From positions 682,001-746,000 of the forward strand of contig JADANN010000099.1 of assembly GCA_018806985.1 (NCBI GenBank): 64,000 nt of DNA, given 5' to 3'. The translations under genes were made by a program, and so were the position numbers. Of this stretch, positions 54,085 to 64,000 are shown in pieces. Below the pieces are notes generated by a model. That model was given only the letters and a program-made list of their open reading frames with translations, was not told the DNA's origin and did no database searches. Positions within the stretch are counted from its first letter, which is position 1. The number at the start of each line of letters is the position of its first letter. Origin of the DNA: Angiostrongylus vasorum (lineage: Eukaryota > Nematoda > Chromadorea > Rhabditida > Metastrongylidae).

Positions 54085-54486
54085 TTATTTCATATGACGG
54101 AAGGTAGACGTGGCTATCGAAGATATCTGAGTACTATTCGTGAATGATTTTCTCCATTGCATTTCTGGAAGCTGTACGTTTCGGTGGTCTTCATGAATAC
54201 TCTTCCTAACCTCTGCTGCTTCGACCGTAACTGTTGATCTTCTCTCTTTAAGCTCTTCTTTTACCGGCTGTCTGAATTGCTTTGCGAGTTCGGAGTTGAG
54301 TTGGCAGTAGCCTATAGCTCGTGCTATTCCACGTTGGCGTATCAGTTCGATCGTTTTTGAAGACTGACGTCTCCTGGCCACTTTCGAACTCTCAGCTTTC
54401 ACAGCGCTAATGTGAAGACGTTGAATTAGCCGGTAGCATTCTAACTCGATGTGATCAATAATGGTGTCTTCCCTGAAAGCGACCAA
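54085..54486 (-). pseudogene. RTE linker domain between endonuclease and RT
   Basis: The 133-codon frame has IELECYRLIQRLHISAVKAE, LIRQRGIARAIGYCQLNSEL, AKQFRQPVKEELKERRSTVT, VEAAEVRKSIHEDHRN. It is the longest intact piece of this copy and matches 9560-9960 in RTE-B and 52150-52560. Confidence 0.72.
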
Positions 54487-54516
54487 TAATGTAAGTAAAT
54501 TCCAGTCTAGTTTAGT

Positions 54517-55023
54517 TTAAATTCCGGTCTTCCGACTTGGTTTTTTGAACTTAGTGGTTTTCTGTCCTTTCAGCGAGAAACGGAAAATTTCACGAAGTAG
54601 GAGGTTATGTGATCTTGTATAAAATTCTGGGATAGCTAGGGCAATGCCATCGATTTGCAGTGATGTGGTTTCTTTTGTTGTGGTACTGTCCACTGGGAAA
54701 CTTCCACGTGTAGCGTTGAGGGTGGGCTCCTGGAATTGCGAGTTAGCATGAATGATCTTGGTCGCCATGATAAATTCATACAGCCGCCCACCGTGCTCGT
54801 TCCATTCTAATCTGTGGGTGCCAAGGTGACGTTCTTCAGACGTTCTCCTTGGTCCAATCAGTCTTGATCTTGGAAATATCCAATGACGACCTTGAAGAAT
54901 GTATGGTCTTCTCTGCAGAACTTCTCCAAGTCCATATAGAACTCTTCGACTTCTTCTTCGACATAGTTTGATGGGCGCGCGTGAACGACGAAGATTGCCA
55001 AAGCCGGTATTGATCCACATCAT
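54517..55023 (-). pseudogene. RTE endonuclease remnant
   Basis: Two overlapping frames together cover the endonuclease: [59 protein letters not shown]. The GDFNA motif upstream is worn to GYFQD. The GSDHRLL block reads RSHNLLLREIF, so catalytic residues are lost. Confidence 0.65.
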
Positions 55024-55330
55024 TTTAATCGTATACGTCCAATCTAGGTTGTAAGCAATTCGAATGAATCGATGTTCATGGCGAAACTCGTGCTGACGAG
55101 AACGCCGACCTCGACGATCCCTCTACTGTCGCATGTTCCGAGGTTCTGTTCTTCTCCAGGGTCATAAACAGCGCTGATTGGGTGGCGTCGCCATGTCTCA
55201 GTCAATTCGATGACATCGCACCATTTCCTTCATGCTTACATGATCCAATTTTCTGTCGAAGACTCAGATGCAAGAGTATGTGAATTGTAAGTAAAGATCA
55301 TTACCTTACTCCTTTGCGATTTAGGCAGCT

Positions 55331-55890
55331 ATAATGCTCCTGAGATTCTAGCAGCCTCTCTTTGTTTGTCCTACTCAACGCTGCCGAATCTGGGCTATTT
55401 CGGCCGCAGAAGAATAGTCCCGTTTATTTTACCGTGTTTAGCTTTTTATACCCCCCATATAGCTTGCTGAGCTCTGAACGTGAGGGATGGGTATAGTCGC
55501 GGGCAACTTTCAAGTCTCTCCCAGAGTAGACAAGGAGCTTCTTTGTTGGAGGCGACTCCTAACCGCCTCTCATACAGCTCCAAGTCACTTGACTGCAAGA
55601 CTTTGACTGGATTGAATCGTAGAATGCAGTCCGCATAAAGGAGAGCACACCCACGCACTCGTGCATGAATTCGCCCTCGTAAATGCAAAAGTACGTACCA
55701 AATCGGCGCAGCGGAAACAGGGAGTTCATCCCCTGGATCCACCTGCGTCTCAGGGAAGCAAAGGTCGCTTTTGGTCCGCGAACATCCTTCTAGCCACCAC
55801 CTAGGGACGCTCCACGTTGCCTCACTACTAATCGGCAAGCGATCCCTCTTGGCGCATAATTACAGTTCCTGAAAACGCTCATAATACATC
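55331..55890 (-). other. possible RTE leader with a 130-codon open frame
   Basis: The frame 55838-55446 contains CFPETQVDPGDELPVSAAPI and LLHLRGRIHARVRGCALLYA. I know no such domain. Because it stands directly upstream of the RTE start on the same strand it may be the 5' region of that element. This is inference. Confidence 0.25.
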
Positions 55891-55894
55891 AGCC

Positions 55895-57020
55895 TTAAGA
55901 AACTGTGGAACGATAGCGCAGAGTTTACCATAGCTGAACCCGTCGGTCTTCTGCGTGTAGATAGCCATCTTCAGTTTAGTTTCTTGAGTTCCCAAGAGCC
56001 ATCTAATCGGAACTCTTTTATAGGGATCCATTTGATACACAGTTCCTTCCGTGGTAAGGCTAAAATCTGAGATTTTTTACCTGCAATATTATATACTAAT
56101 GGTTCACGAACAATCAATACAAGCAATTTTTCTACTATTGCCTGTAAATTCATTGAAATGATAAGAAAGCAAAAATCTACCTTTTTATTATCCCCGTACA
56201 AACAGTTCCTTGAAGCCAATATCCCTGTGAAGAACATTCTTGGAACGAATGCGAACGATCCACCTGTTGGGACTGCAGCACAGAATTTGACGCTGTCAAC
56301 AACAGATGACATATATGTAAATGTGCAGTCAAAAGGAAACTTCCTATGCAAGATTTCGAAATTTTACAACTTTTCAGTTTAGATTTTCTTCTTCTTCTAA
56401 CTTCTCCAGTTACACGGTTCGCATAGGTTTTATAATCCATATTAGTGTTATTAGCCTTAAACTTTCATATAGAAATTTACGAAACGCTACAGTTCCACCT
56501 TCCACGCCCGTGAAGTATGGCTTGTCTGAACAACGTCACTTGAATGAAAATGACTAAATGGTTTACCAGTTTACCAATGGAAAGACCGTCCTTGCAGAGC
56601 ATTATTACTTTTGACCTCGAGTTGGATTTCGATGTTACTCAGTTAAGCTCTAGCCAATACGAGAAATCCTATATCTACATCGTCCACCGAATCCTCTTGG
56701 GAGCTCAAAAGCTCCGATGACCACTACCGCTTTTCTATCGAAAAAATGCACCGATACACGCGCTATTACCAGTTGAGGATCAAGAGCTGCACACTCACTG
56801 GGAATCACCAGTGGTAAAAGTGGAAGCTGTAATTGTACCTCAGCAAGGTTATTTTTTCAAAGTGGAAGTTAAGGTCCTGTGTTTGACATGCGGAGCGTTT
56901 ATCGCACTGGACAACTGCAGCCACGGGTTAGCTTAACATAGTAGGAAATGTCTCCAACTCAAGCAGCAAATCCAACAAAAATGTCGTGCAACAGGTCAGT
57001 ATCCATATACGTAATGCTAT
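55895..57020. other. unassigned, with open frames on both strands
   Basis: The minus frame 56351-55971 (126 codons) ends in ELCIKWIPIKEFRLDGSWEL. It overlaps plus frames at 56158-56382. No motif, splice or paralog support. Confidence 0.25.
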
Positions 57021-57024
57021 ACGG

Positions 57025-57255
57025 AGCATGAAGAAGCTGAAGGACTGACCGGTTCTGACTTAGGCGACCTAACTAACCGAGATGATCTGTGTTTCAATCG
57101 GTTGAAGTCGCTACAGTATCACTTCAAGCAGGGTAACAAGACACGTTAATTTAGTTCTCCAAATCGCAGTCCCGCACTTTACATGCTATGGAGAACCACT
57201 GTTCTATCAATGGACCGAAATGATCCGTACCAACGAGAATCGCATCAGTGATTGG
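57025..57255 (+). pseudogene. protein-like trace, unrecognised, frame change inside
   Basis: One frame reads EEAEGLTGSDLGDLTNRDDL then CFNRLKSLQYHFKQGNK (57028-57148). A second frame continues LQIAVPHFTCYGEPLFYQWT then EMIRTNENRISDW (about 57160-57253), before a GTTAGT donor-like site. Both look like real protein, but the gap between them (about 20 bases with a TAA) is too short for an intron. A worn gene piece or part of an unrecognised element. Confidence 0.3.
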
Positions 57256-57350
57256 AGTTAGTTTGTTCATGATAGACAATTTTCCAAACCGTCTTTATCA
57301 TGGATGGAATGAGAGGGAAGTTTGGAAAAAACGGTATGGGCTTCAAGTTC

Positions 57351-57602
57351 TTAGAAATACACTTCCGTTATAGATTTCTTTGTACTCAAATGCTCTCCAA
57401 CCATAGAGCTAACGGATTCGAATGCGTATTTCTCGACCATAACTTCACCAGATGAGAGAACTGTTATGATGAAGTGTTTAATATGCAATTGTTGATATTT
57501 TTCCGCATTATTTTTAAATTTTCTCAGCAACACTAGTCTCAGAATGCATAACCTAGATGGATCTTTCAGTTTCTGGAGGGATACAAAGCATAAAAGAATC
57601 AA
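57351..57602 (-). CDS. possible exon, unsure
   Basis: The segment follows TTTGTATCCCTCCAG, a fair acceptor (exon start 57583 or nearby). It reads KLKDPSRLCILRLVLLRKFK, NNAEKYQQLHIKHFIITVLS, SGEVMVEKYAFESVSSM. The alternating hydrophobic strand followed by E-K-Y-x-F slightly resembles the central strand of HORMA-domain proteins, but this is a weak impression from one segment. A donor may be ATCC|GTTAGC. Confidence 0.25.
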   Translation of the reverse strand: MILLCFVSLQKLKDPSRLCILRLVLLRKFKNNAEKYQQLHIKHFIITVLSSGEVMVEKYAFESVSSMVGEHLSTKKSITEVYF

Positions 57603-57604
57603 AT

Positions 57605-58520
57605 AATGACGTAACTGCGCCAGTTTAAGATTTAACAGCCAGTCACCTAGTTAGAGTGCTGTTCAGACCATCGTTGAAATCTTCAGAGCCAAACCTTTTC
57701 GGTATAATATTGAAAGCAGTGATAAACGTCTACGGTCAGAGCACTTCCAGCTATTGTGTCATAGTGCCTATAGCAAACGGAAGAACAGCAAAAGAAGGTG
57801 AAGGCGAAACAAGTTCTTGTTCACATTTTATAGCTTCTTCTAACATTCCTGCATACATTCTATGCCGCCCTCCCGCTTCAGTTCAAGTTGAGCCCTCTTG
57901 ATCTGGAAAATTGGTGAAAATAGTAGCTCCTACCGTCTCATCCTGGTGTACAAACCACTAGTTGTTCGTTTATGCTCGTTTAAACGACCGCTGCAGCTAA
58001 AACGAGGTTTTTGAGTAGCTGGCTGACGTCCTTCATTTTTTCCTTATTTCTTCTGTATAACGTTTCCAGTGCTTTAAAAAATATGATGCTGATTCATTCA
58101 TCGCTTAGCATTCGTTTCGAAAACCCCGAAACTTTACTACTGATGTTACTGAGTTCGTCGCCAATTGTCGAGTGCCGATTTAAGTCAGCTTACCGACTTT
58201 TGTTCGTCCTTTCTGTTATGATATTTATACCTGTACTTCAAAAAAAAAGCAGCTAAAGAATCTTTAATTGTCCCATCTACTCCAATGACTTCCACGGGGG
58301 TACAATGACATTTGCTCCAAAATTCGACACTAACATACTCCTTGATCTTCAAAGTCCTGTCTGACCATAACGTATAGAACAAGTGCACGTGGTTTGTCTG
58401 CCACGGGTTCAGTCAGTAGTTGTAAAGAAAGCCTCCATTGTACGTAACATCATCCGAAAACATTGACCGAATGTGTTCTTCAGCCATTGTCTGCAGATTT
58501 TCTTCACTGAATACGAAAGT
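57605..58520. other. no gene recognised
   Basis: The minus frame 58388-58185 includes VSVEFWSKCHCTPVEVIGVD then GTIKDSLAAFFLKYR, which has protein-like composition, but I see no family and only weak splice sites. Confidence 0.25.
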
Positions 58521-58524
58521 GATA

Positions 58525-58790
58525 AAGGATAAAGAATAAATCGTTGATCAATTCCCAAAGATACGGTGTGTATCCGCCTTCATCAAGCATTATAATGGTG
58601 GTTCAATATATATTTGGTCTGTATGACGATTTTCAGTGGCCTGCCGATGTGCCAGATCTGTGTTTTCCATCCTCCCAAACAGGTCAGACACGAACTTGCC
58701 GATTTGGGAGACAAAGGGTTTGGTGCGCTCGGTGCGCGTGATCGAACCAAAGCCCACTTATGCATTACGTATCCTCTAACCATTACGCAT
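58525..58790 (-). repeat. SINE-like repeat, family S1
   Basis: S1 blocks CCGCCTTCATCAAGCATTAT, CAGTGGCCTGCCGATGTGCC and GCGCGTGATCGAACC are in order. Moderately worn. Confidence 0.58.
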
Positions 58791-59129
58791 GTTTTGTAAA
58801 AAACGGATCTGCACCTTAAATTGTTCACATGGGCGCAGTCCATGGTACCGACTGCTGAAAGCTGCTTGTCACATCGACTCGCCTTTTCGGCTGAGAAATC
58901 AGCTATGAATGAACCACCCATTTTATTTCCAATGTATTGTTCCTATTCTGATTTGTTTACAATCTCCTTATCCGTTCGCTTGTCATATAATATCCCTTTA
59001 TAACACATCTTATGTGTAAGCTACCATGGTTAACAGCTAACATGGCCAGTGCCATAATTTCTTAAACTTCTTAGCCCAATACATTATAAAGCAAAGAGCA
59101 TATCAACTTGGCACTTACTACAGTCTTAA

Positions 59130-59530
59130 TGAAGGTCAACGATGAGGTAGATCAGAAATTCGTCAGAAATTGCATCACATTCCTTAAAATTTTTCGATAA
59201 TCCGAGCGAAAACAACAGTGTATGTTTCAAAGCACACAGCACGAAAACCGCTTCTGTCTGAATTGAGTCGAAGGCCTGTTCTAAGTCAGTAGAAGTGAGA
59301 CAATAATGAGCCTGAGAGATGCCCCTGCATTCGACTTCATCAAGTGTCGTTGGAGGTGATTGAATGCATATCAAGCCTATACAATGAGTTACGTGACTGC
59401 TTGGATGCGACCCATTATTCTGAATTCCTGTCGAAAACTTGCTTGCTCACATGGCCTTCGTTCACCCAGTTTTCTATGAATTCTCGAGTAGAGAGCGAGA
59501 CGAAAGACAGTAGACAAATCAGATCACTAT
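59130..59530 (-). mobile_element. RTE (B-type) RT fragment interrupted by an S1 piece
   Basis: From 59530 on the minus strand: ICLLSFVSLSTREFIENWVN then EGHVSKQVF, corresponding to the NYRPICLLS to EQAGFRK block of the RT. After an S1-derived piece (59410-59305), the RT resumes with HYCLTSTDLEQAFDSIQTEA (motif A) and ends near 59130. About 20 family residues between the two parts are replaced by the S1 piece. Confidence 0.6.
59305..59410 (-). repeat. S1 fragment inside an RTE fragment
   Basis: The sequence TTCGACTTCATCAAGTGTCG and GGAGGTGATTGAATGCATAT is the S1 3' half. Its presence between two RT blocks shows insertion or gene-conversion-like replacement. Confidence 0.6.
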
Positions 59531-59617
59531 CGTAAAAGTTCCGTTGCTTCAGAAACAATGTGTAAGCTAATTTTTCCCCAAATTTGAACTTTGTATTCCG
59601 ATACGTTTCAAAAGAAG

Positions 59618-59893
59618 ATAAAGCTCTCGGCACCGATCAGTTCCTGAAGGATGCCCAATGCATTCGATTTCATCAAGCGTCGTGCTAGGTGACTGAATGC
59701 ATATCAGGCCTACACAATGAGTTCCAGTTGCTTGCCACTGTATCAAGGTATTATGCTATCCTTCCAGACAAGTCTGGTACCAATGCACCGACCCTGGAGG
59801 GGATGTAAGGCTTGTGAGCCCGGGCGCGGAATTGAACTAGCGGCCACGTGTGTGCTGTAGGGCATCTCCAACCTCTGTGTTACACGTGCTACC
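59618..59893 (-). repeat. SINE-like repeat, family S1, full copy
   Basis: AAGCTCTCGGCACCGATCAG, GTGACTGAATGCATATCAGG and AGTCTGGTACCAATGCACCG are present. The head near 59890 has the plus text GGAATTGAACTAGCGG, a B-box remnant. Only about 200 bases from the S1 fragment at 59305. Confidence 0.65.
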
Positions 59894-59894
59894 T

Positions 59895-60955
59895 TCTTCT
59901 GATAGGTAGTGTGTGAAAATCCGAGCTGATGTGCTAATGAGGACTCACTGTGGCTTGCTTCTTCAGGCGCACGTGTCTAATCTTATCCTATTTAGGTGCT
60001 GTGTGGGTTTTTGCCCACAAATGAGGATGTTGAACTTCGGAACGGAAAACGTTTGGACAACATACCCATGGTCTTTGGCATGACATGGCGGCAGAAGAAC
60101 GTGGCCGTTTAAGAGACTAGATTAGAATGATGAGACGATTTCTTCGACCGCTTTTTTTAAAAATAGTGAGTGTACCATCCTGTCCTAAAGAATGATCATC
60201 ACTTCTTGCAGCTAGCGAAATAACGGTGAGTAGTGCGGATGTTTTTGAAGCTTCTGCGGCTCTGCCAGTTTCGCCGCACTTGCAATATTACAATGTCTTT
60301 TAGGTCATATTTTACAGCTTGTGTTGGGACGGCTTGTTGACATAGGAATACCAAGTAGTTAAGACGATTCGGTCGGAATTAGCTGCCCGCCTTTGTCTGT
60401 GCTACGCCCTTCTTGTGATTGGCAGTCACAATGCTGTACAGCTCAAACTTGAGTAATTAAGCCATTTATCATAATTATACAACAATTATGGCATAACAAT
60501 ACAATTGTACAATTAATACAACAATGATACAAGTAATGAATAGACGCAGCCTGATCACTAGTTCAGGTTGCGTATGAGTGAAGAGGTTCTCATATGACTT
60601 CTACTACATGAGATGGATGTGAGGAAGAACATGGTGACCTCGGCAGCATTGCTGTGAACTGAGCTAGCTAATCGTGGAGCCGTTTATATACCTTTTAGGT
60701 TGGGCGGAGTCAGGCTACCGTATGAGGAATCATGCTACAGTATGCGGAAAGACGTGCTGGAAACATTTCTCGAGCATTGTAATCTGATAAGGCGATAGTT
60801 AAAGTATAGGACTGTAACTGCAGATATTTTATGAAATAACCTCCTACGAAATGTTAGACATAAGGTCACCTGAAACAGCATTCGAAATATTTTATACAGA
60901 GAACATTCCCATGTTCGTGAAGAATGTTCTCTATACCTTGTATCCAAAGGCTTGC
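59895..60955. other. no gene recognised; one perfect hairpin
   Basis: Nothing coding is supported. AT-rich at 60470-60540. A perfect 11-bp inverted repeat lies at 60898-60908 and 60922-60932. Confidence 0.3.
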
Positions 60956-60959
60956 AACA

Positions 60960-61130
60960 TGGAACCAACATGGTGATTGCATGATCTTGATCGACTCCAC
61001 GTTGGTGTATCAGCACGAGTGTTCCTTGTGGTAAACATTCCTTAGTAATATACAGGCTTCGTCTTTTTAGTACTATCGAATTTGTTGGACAAGCAGCACT
61101 CAGCATTCGTCAATAATGCTGGCGATAACT
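60960..61130 (-). mobile_element. short RTE (B-type) linker remnant
   Basis: On the minus strand, KRRSLYITKECLPQGTLVLI then HQRGVDQDHA resembles the KRRLSLETLELIRQRG block of the RTE linker. Upstream IIDEC and LVQQIR may be the DEEYDRLIQHL region. Very worn. Confidence 0.4.
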
Positions 61131-61134
61131 GCCC

Positions 61135-61960
61135 TTATTCTTAAAGTCGACTACTGATCTGAATATATGTCAATTTGCGATGGTTTTTGGATCTTTTTTT
61201 CCCTTAAATATTTTCACCAGTTTCCTACGTTGTGAATAGAGGCTTTTGCACAGATAGAACTCTGAACCAATGCGGTGCAAAAATTTAGGAAATCGATGAC
61301 ATCGGCTAGCAACACCCATCAGCTTTCCATGGCGCTGTCGTAGTATACGAGTTTCTGAGAATTTTATTGTAAATATATTATATTTCATTTGTTGGATTCA
61401 ACGCTGTGAACCAAAGGGTAAGCCACGGCGGAGAAGAGTCGTGCTGGTTGCGCCATGGTGGCGTCAAGTGTTCCACTATTCTGCAAAGGCAGTATAATGA
61501 AGGGACTTCTTTTGTACTGCTCTTGAACGAATGTACTGACAATTTCTGAATAGAACATCACGTTTACCGCTCCGACTGCGAACAGTGTACTGATCCACAT
61601 GGGCGACACTTATGCGTTGTCGTCGAGGGCTGCTGCCGCACCTAAAGCGCTTTGTCTTTTATCTTACTGCCCATTCGTCGCTTAATTGATAAAAATCTCA
61701 AAGCAGATGAGCTATATGCGACGTGAAAGATGCGCATCTATTTCATTTGGGAAGACTTGGTAACTGGAGTCGTCTGTAGTTTATTCCTTATGCATACTAT
61801 AGATATTATTCCTCATCTCATAAAAAAGCCCTTAAACGGCTGCCACAGCAATGGCGGTGTATAAAGATAGTCCTTTTCTTTGAGTATTGTATGCCGTTGC
61901 TCTTTATCATTTTTTCGTATCCCATTATTTCCTAATTCTTAATTTCTAGTAGTAGAATCG
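61135..61960. other. no gene recognised
   Basis: Minus-strand open frames at 61388-61170 and 61609-61385 show no motif or splice support. Confidence 0.25.
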
Positions 61961-61964
61961 GTTA

Positions 61965-62350
61965 ACCCTCCCAACGCTTTACCGCCTCATCGTGGCTGGA
62001 AGGTGTTCTTGCATGTTTGGCTGTGATGTACAGCGGTGGGACTTATCCCACCGGCAGAGCCTCCCAAGCTGAGAGGGCGTCCGGCGTTTCCATCAGGAAG
62101 TCCGGCTAAGAATAAATCAATACCAGGATCCACCACCGCTCCGATATGAAACTAGTCGCATGGTGGCAAATCTCTCCCTGATTCACAAAGGCTGCGATTA
62201 CCTGCGGTGGTGACGACCTGAGGCAGACTTTGGCCAGGCAGACCTCAGGGACTCCAGGGGAATACAGTAGCTAAACCAGCAAAACTTCGAAAGATGGAGA
62301 TTACGGTGGGACCCGCACAACTAGTGAGGACAAGCCGTCGAAGTATCCAA
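61965..62350 (-). repeat. dispersed repeat R4, inverted full copy
   Basis: The plus text starts CCTCCCAACGCTTTACCGCC and ends TCGAAGTATCCAAGTAAAT, the exact reverse order of R4 at 29570. Blocks CCAGGATCCACCACCG and GGCCAGGCAGACCTCAGGG are shared. Confidence 0.68.
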
Positions 62351-62354
62351 GTAA

Positions 62355-63900
62355 ATAAGAGTCATTTAACCTATATTTTATGTTCTTGCTGTTAATCTGT
62401 CAATATTAATATCCTTTTTTTGACCATGTAAGGGCTTAACTATACCAATTTGAGGTACAAGAGTTCTTTATTCGTATGCATTCTAAGACAACTACAAGGT
62501 TTAGGCAGGAACACAGAAGAACGTCATCCACTTCAAAGTGGTCCGCCCACATTGGCAAGAGATGTGACATCTTCCATTCTAAGCTGCCTGAGCCGACTTA
62601 TTACCCATTGTCACTTGTATTCTGATTGTTGATTAATAAAACTGGAAGTAATAGTAACAACATGCTGTAACTTTTTCCCAAGTCGTACAGAATTTTGTTG
62701 TTTTGTGCAGTATGTTGGAATGATAGTGGGATTTCGTAACGAGACGTAGACTCGGGTGGCGAACTGAAGCCGTCGAAGTTGTTAGCAGATATGGATCCAC
62801 TGTGCAATTCCACGTTTCCCTTGCACCCTTTTTTTCTTTCCGTTAGTTAAGAAAACCTATAGTCGATTTGAATTCGAACATGCTATGTTTGATTTTCAAT
62901 GAGTGTTTCGAGCTAGGAGCTCGGTCATTGAGTTTTTTGTCAATAGTTCTTTTTCACGAAATATACCTAGTTTGGTAGACCACCAGCAGACGTTGTGTTC
63001 TAAAGATTATCAATATTTATCCCTACTATTTCCTCTGACATCAGAATTTGCGTACGATGACAATCCACCAAAGCAGCATACATCAATAATATGCCAGATC
63101 TTGAAGCTACAACAAAATTTTCTCAGAAGCGGTTACAACTTCGCCATGTCTTTTTTTTCTTGGCAATTTTTCGTAGATGATCTGAGCGTTCATCTCAGTA
63201 AAACGATGAGTAGGTTTTCAAAGTTCATGGCTGAAGTTGTTCTTCCTAGACGCTGAGCGCGTGGAGAACAGCATGTGTTGCGAAATCTATGGTGATTGGT
63301 GGATTGGAATAACAGATGCATTGTTTTGTCAGAATTCATTGAACTCTTAAAATTGAAAACTTCATCGAAACGAAAAGCATGCGGTAACAACCATTTTATT
63401 GTGATTACTTTCATCTCGAAGTCGTTTCCGTTAGAATCATAGCCCCGATTGCTATTGATGCGCAAAGGCTGGCCAATGATAAAAGAGAGAATACGATGCA
63501 TAGGACTTTTGTAACACGGGTGTCCGCGTTTCCTGCAAGTCATGAGTAATATTCTCTCAAGCGTCGTATATGTTGTCATTTAGAAAAGAAGATCATTGAA
63601 ACCATAATGGAGAGTGGAGGCGGTTGTGGTTACTCTAAATGCAATCAGTTGGTCGGATCAGACCAAATCACCGATCAGTTTCCGCGCCCCTAACGTAATT
63701 CCCCTTCATCTCCATATGCTTTGATCTCCATTTCTGTTTAGCAATAATAAGAAACAAAAGATCCTTGTGAAATTACTTGCTTGAAATGAGCTGTCTTCTT
63801 TTTCTTGCTTTTTTTTCCCTTTTGAACTTTTGCCTTTCTTTCCTCCGCCTGGAGATTTCACTTATAGAATATTAGTGGTAAATCGGTAACTACCCTTCAA
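62355..63900. other. no gene recognised; two open frames over 110 codons
   Basis: A plus frame 62903-63256 (with SGYNFAMSFFSWQFFVDD) and a minus frame 63579-63190 (with CRKRGHPCYKSPMHRILSFI) overlap at 63190-63256. Neither has a family I recognise. One of them may be an exon. Confidence 0.25.
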
Positions 63901-63911
63901 ATGGCGGCGAG

Positions 63912-64000
63912 AAATTCCTACCCGTTGTAGTTCCACCGTCGCCAGCAGTCGTTCCCCCCCCCCATTGTGCTACCGCCTCCGGTAGTTCCGCCGCCAGTAG
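63912..64000. other. possible coding low-complexity repeat cut by the window end
   Basis: The plus strand can be read as Pro/Val-rich (VVVPPSPAVVPPPP), the minus strand as Gly/Thr-rich (TGGGTTGGGSTM). A run of ten C (63954-63963) shifts the frame in both readings. It could be the start of a low-complexity exon that lies mainly beyond 64000. Confidence 0.35.

Larger units (their letters stand above)
52626..55330 (-). mobile_element. RTE (B-type) retrotransposon, nearly full length, decayed
   Basis: From 55330 on the minus strand: start MIFTYNSHTLASES, then LGTCDSRGI, SFELLTT and [38 protein letters not shown], the linker (54486-54085), RT blocks (EIRHAVSSAKNRTAPEPDR, 54060-54000; LNRTDRTLDERQPFEQAGFR, 53770), a motif A worn to FTCLKKAFE, and FGNEIV in place of the catalytic FADD (53340). 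The thumb and tail follow, to an ATCACCTGT-like end at 52626. Many stops and shifts. A 130-codon frame upstream (55838-55446) may be leader. Confidence 0.8.

Noticed and set aside
55446..55838. 130-codon minus-strand frame as an independent gene
   Set aside because: It abuts a retrotransposon start on the same strand and has no recognisable domain; it was listed only as a possible leader.

Overview
The window looks like repeat-rich nuclear DNA from a parasitic nematode, probably a strongylid (hookworm-type) worm. The basis is: short exons flanked by TTTCAG-like 3' splice sites and GTAAGT/GTAAAA donors, one inferred intron of only 62 bp, no bacterial-style operons, and many decayed RTE non-LTR retrotransposons, Penelope-like elements, a BEL/Pao LTR element and tRNA-derived SINE-like repeats. 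The species assignment is inference from general knowledge of these families; no search was run.

Host genes. The best-supported host feature is a pair of tandemly duplicated minus-strand genes for a multi-pass membrane protein that I do not recognise. Copy 1 has exons between 20277 and 16655, and copy 2 between 32217 and 28306. Five exons are recognisable in each copy, in the same order. The last two exons have identical lengths (126 and 171 nt) and the same phase, with FDDDFD followed by a final membrane helix. Copy 2 looks the more intact; copy 1 has indels in its third exon. A possible plus-strand gene lies between 6806 and 12647. It is a set of Ser/Pro-rich open segments with good splice signals, ending at a stop that overlaps AATAAA, and it is weakly supported. 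At 48663-49111 there are two decayed histone H4 copies arranged head to head.

Mobile DNA, left to right: SINE S1 (82-370); RTE-A, almost full length (1200-4030); Penelope-like (PLE) fragments (4655-5450 and 7655-7815); RTE-B (9405-11648) carrying an in-frame nested PLE-derived insert; several S1/S2/S3 SINE copies through the first membrane gene; RTE 3' ends on the minus strand (21870-22140 and 24655-25670); repeat R4 and S3 copies around the second membrane gene; a cluster of Penelope-like DNA (35460-39885) including an RT plus GIY-YIG copy; an S3 palindrome (41183-41392); an internally deleted BEL/Pao element on the minus strand (43086-46440); an RTE endonuclease fragment, R4, and an RTE 3' fragment (49500-51080); S2 (51248-51620); a PLE 3' end (51625-52095); an RTE pair in opposite orientations meeting at 52625 (52138-55330); and decayed RTE/SINE pieces up to 62350. 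Most element ORFs are broken by stops or frameshifts, so little here is likely to be active.

The most unusual recurring signal is a short motif of the form CTGANGA - short helix - GAAACGT. It is found about ten times on both strands at or near the ends of Penelope-like pieces and resembles a hammerhead ribozyme core. It explains several otherwise anonymous fragments as PLE termini. Long stretches between these features (listed below) show nothing I can support.
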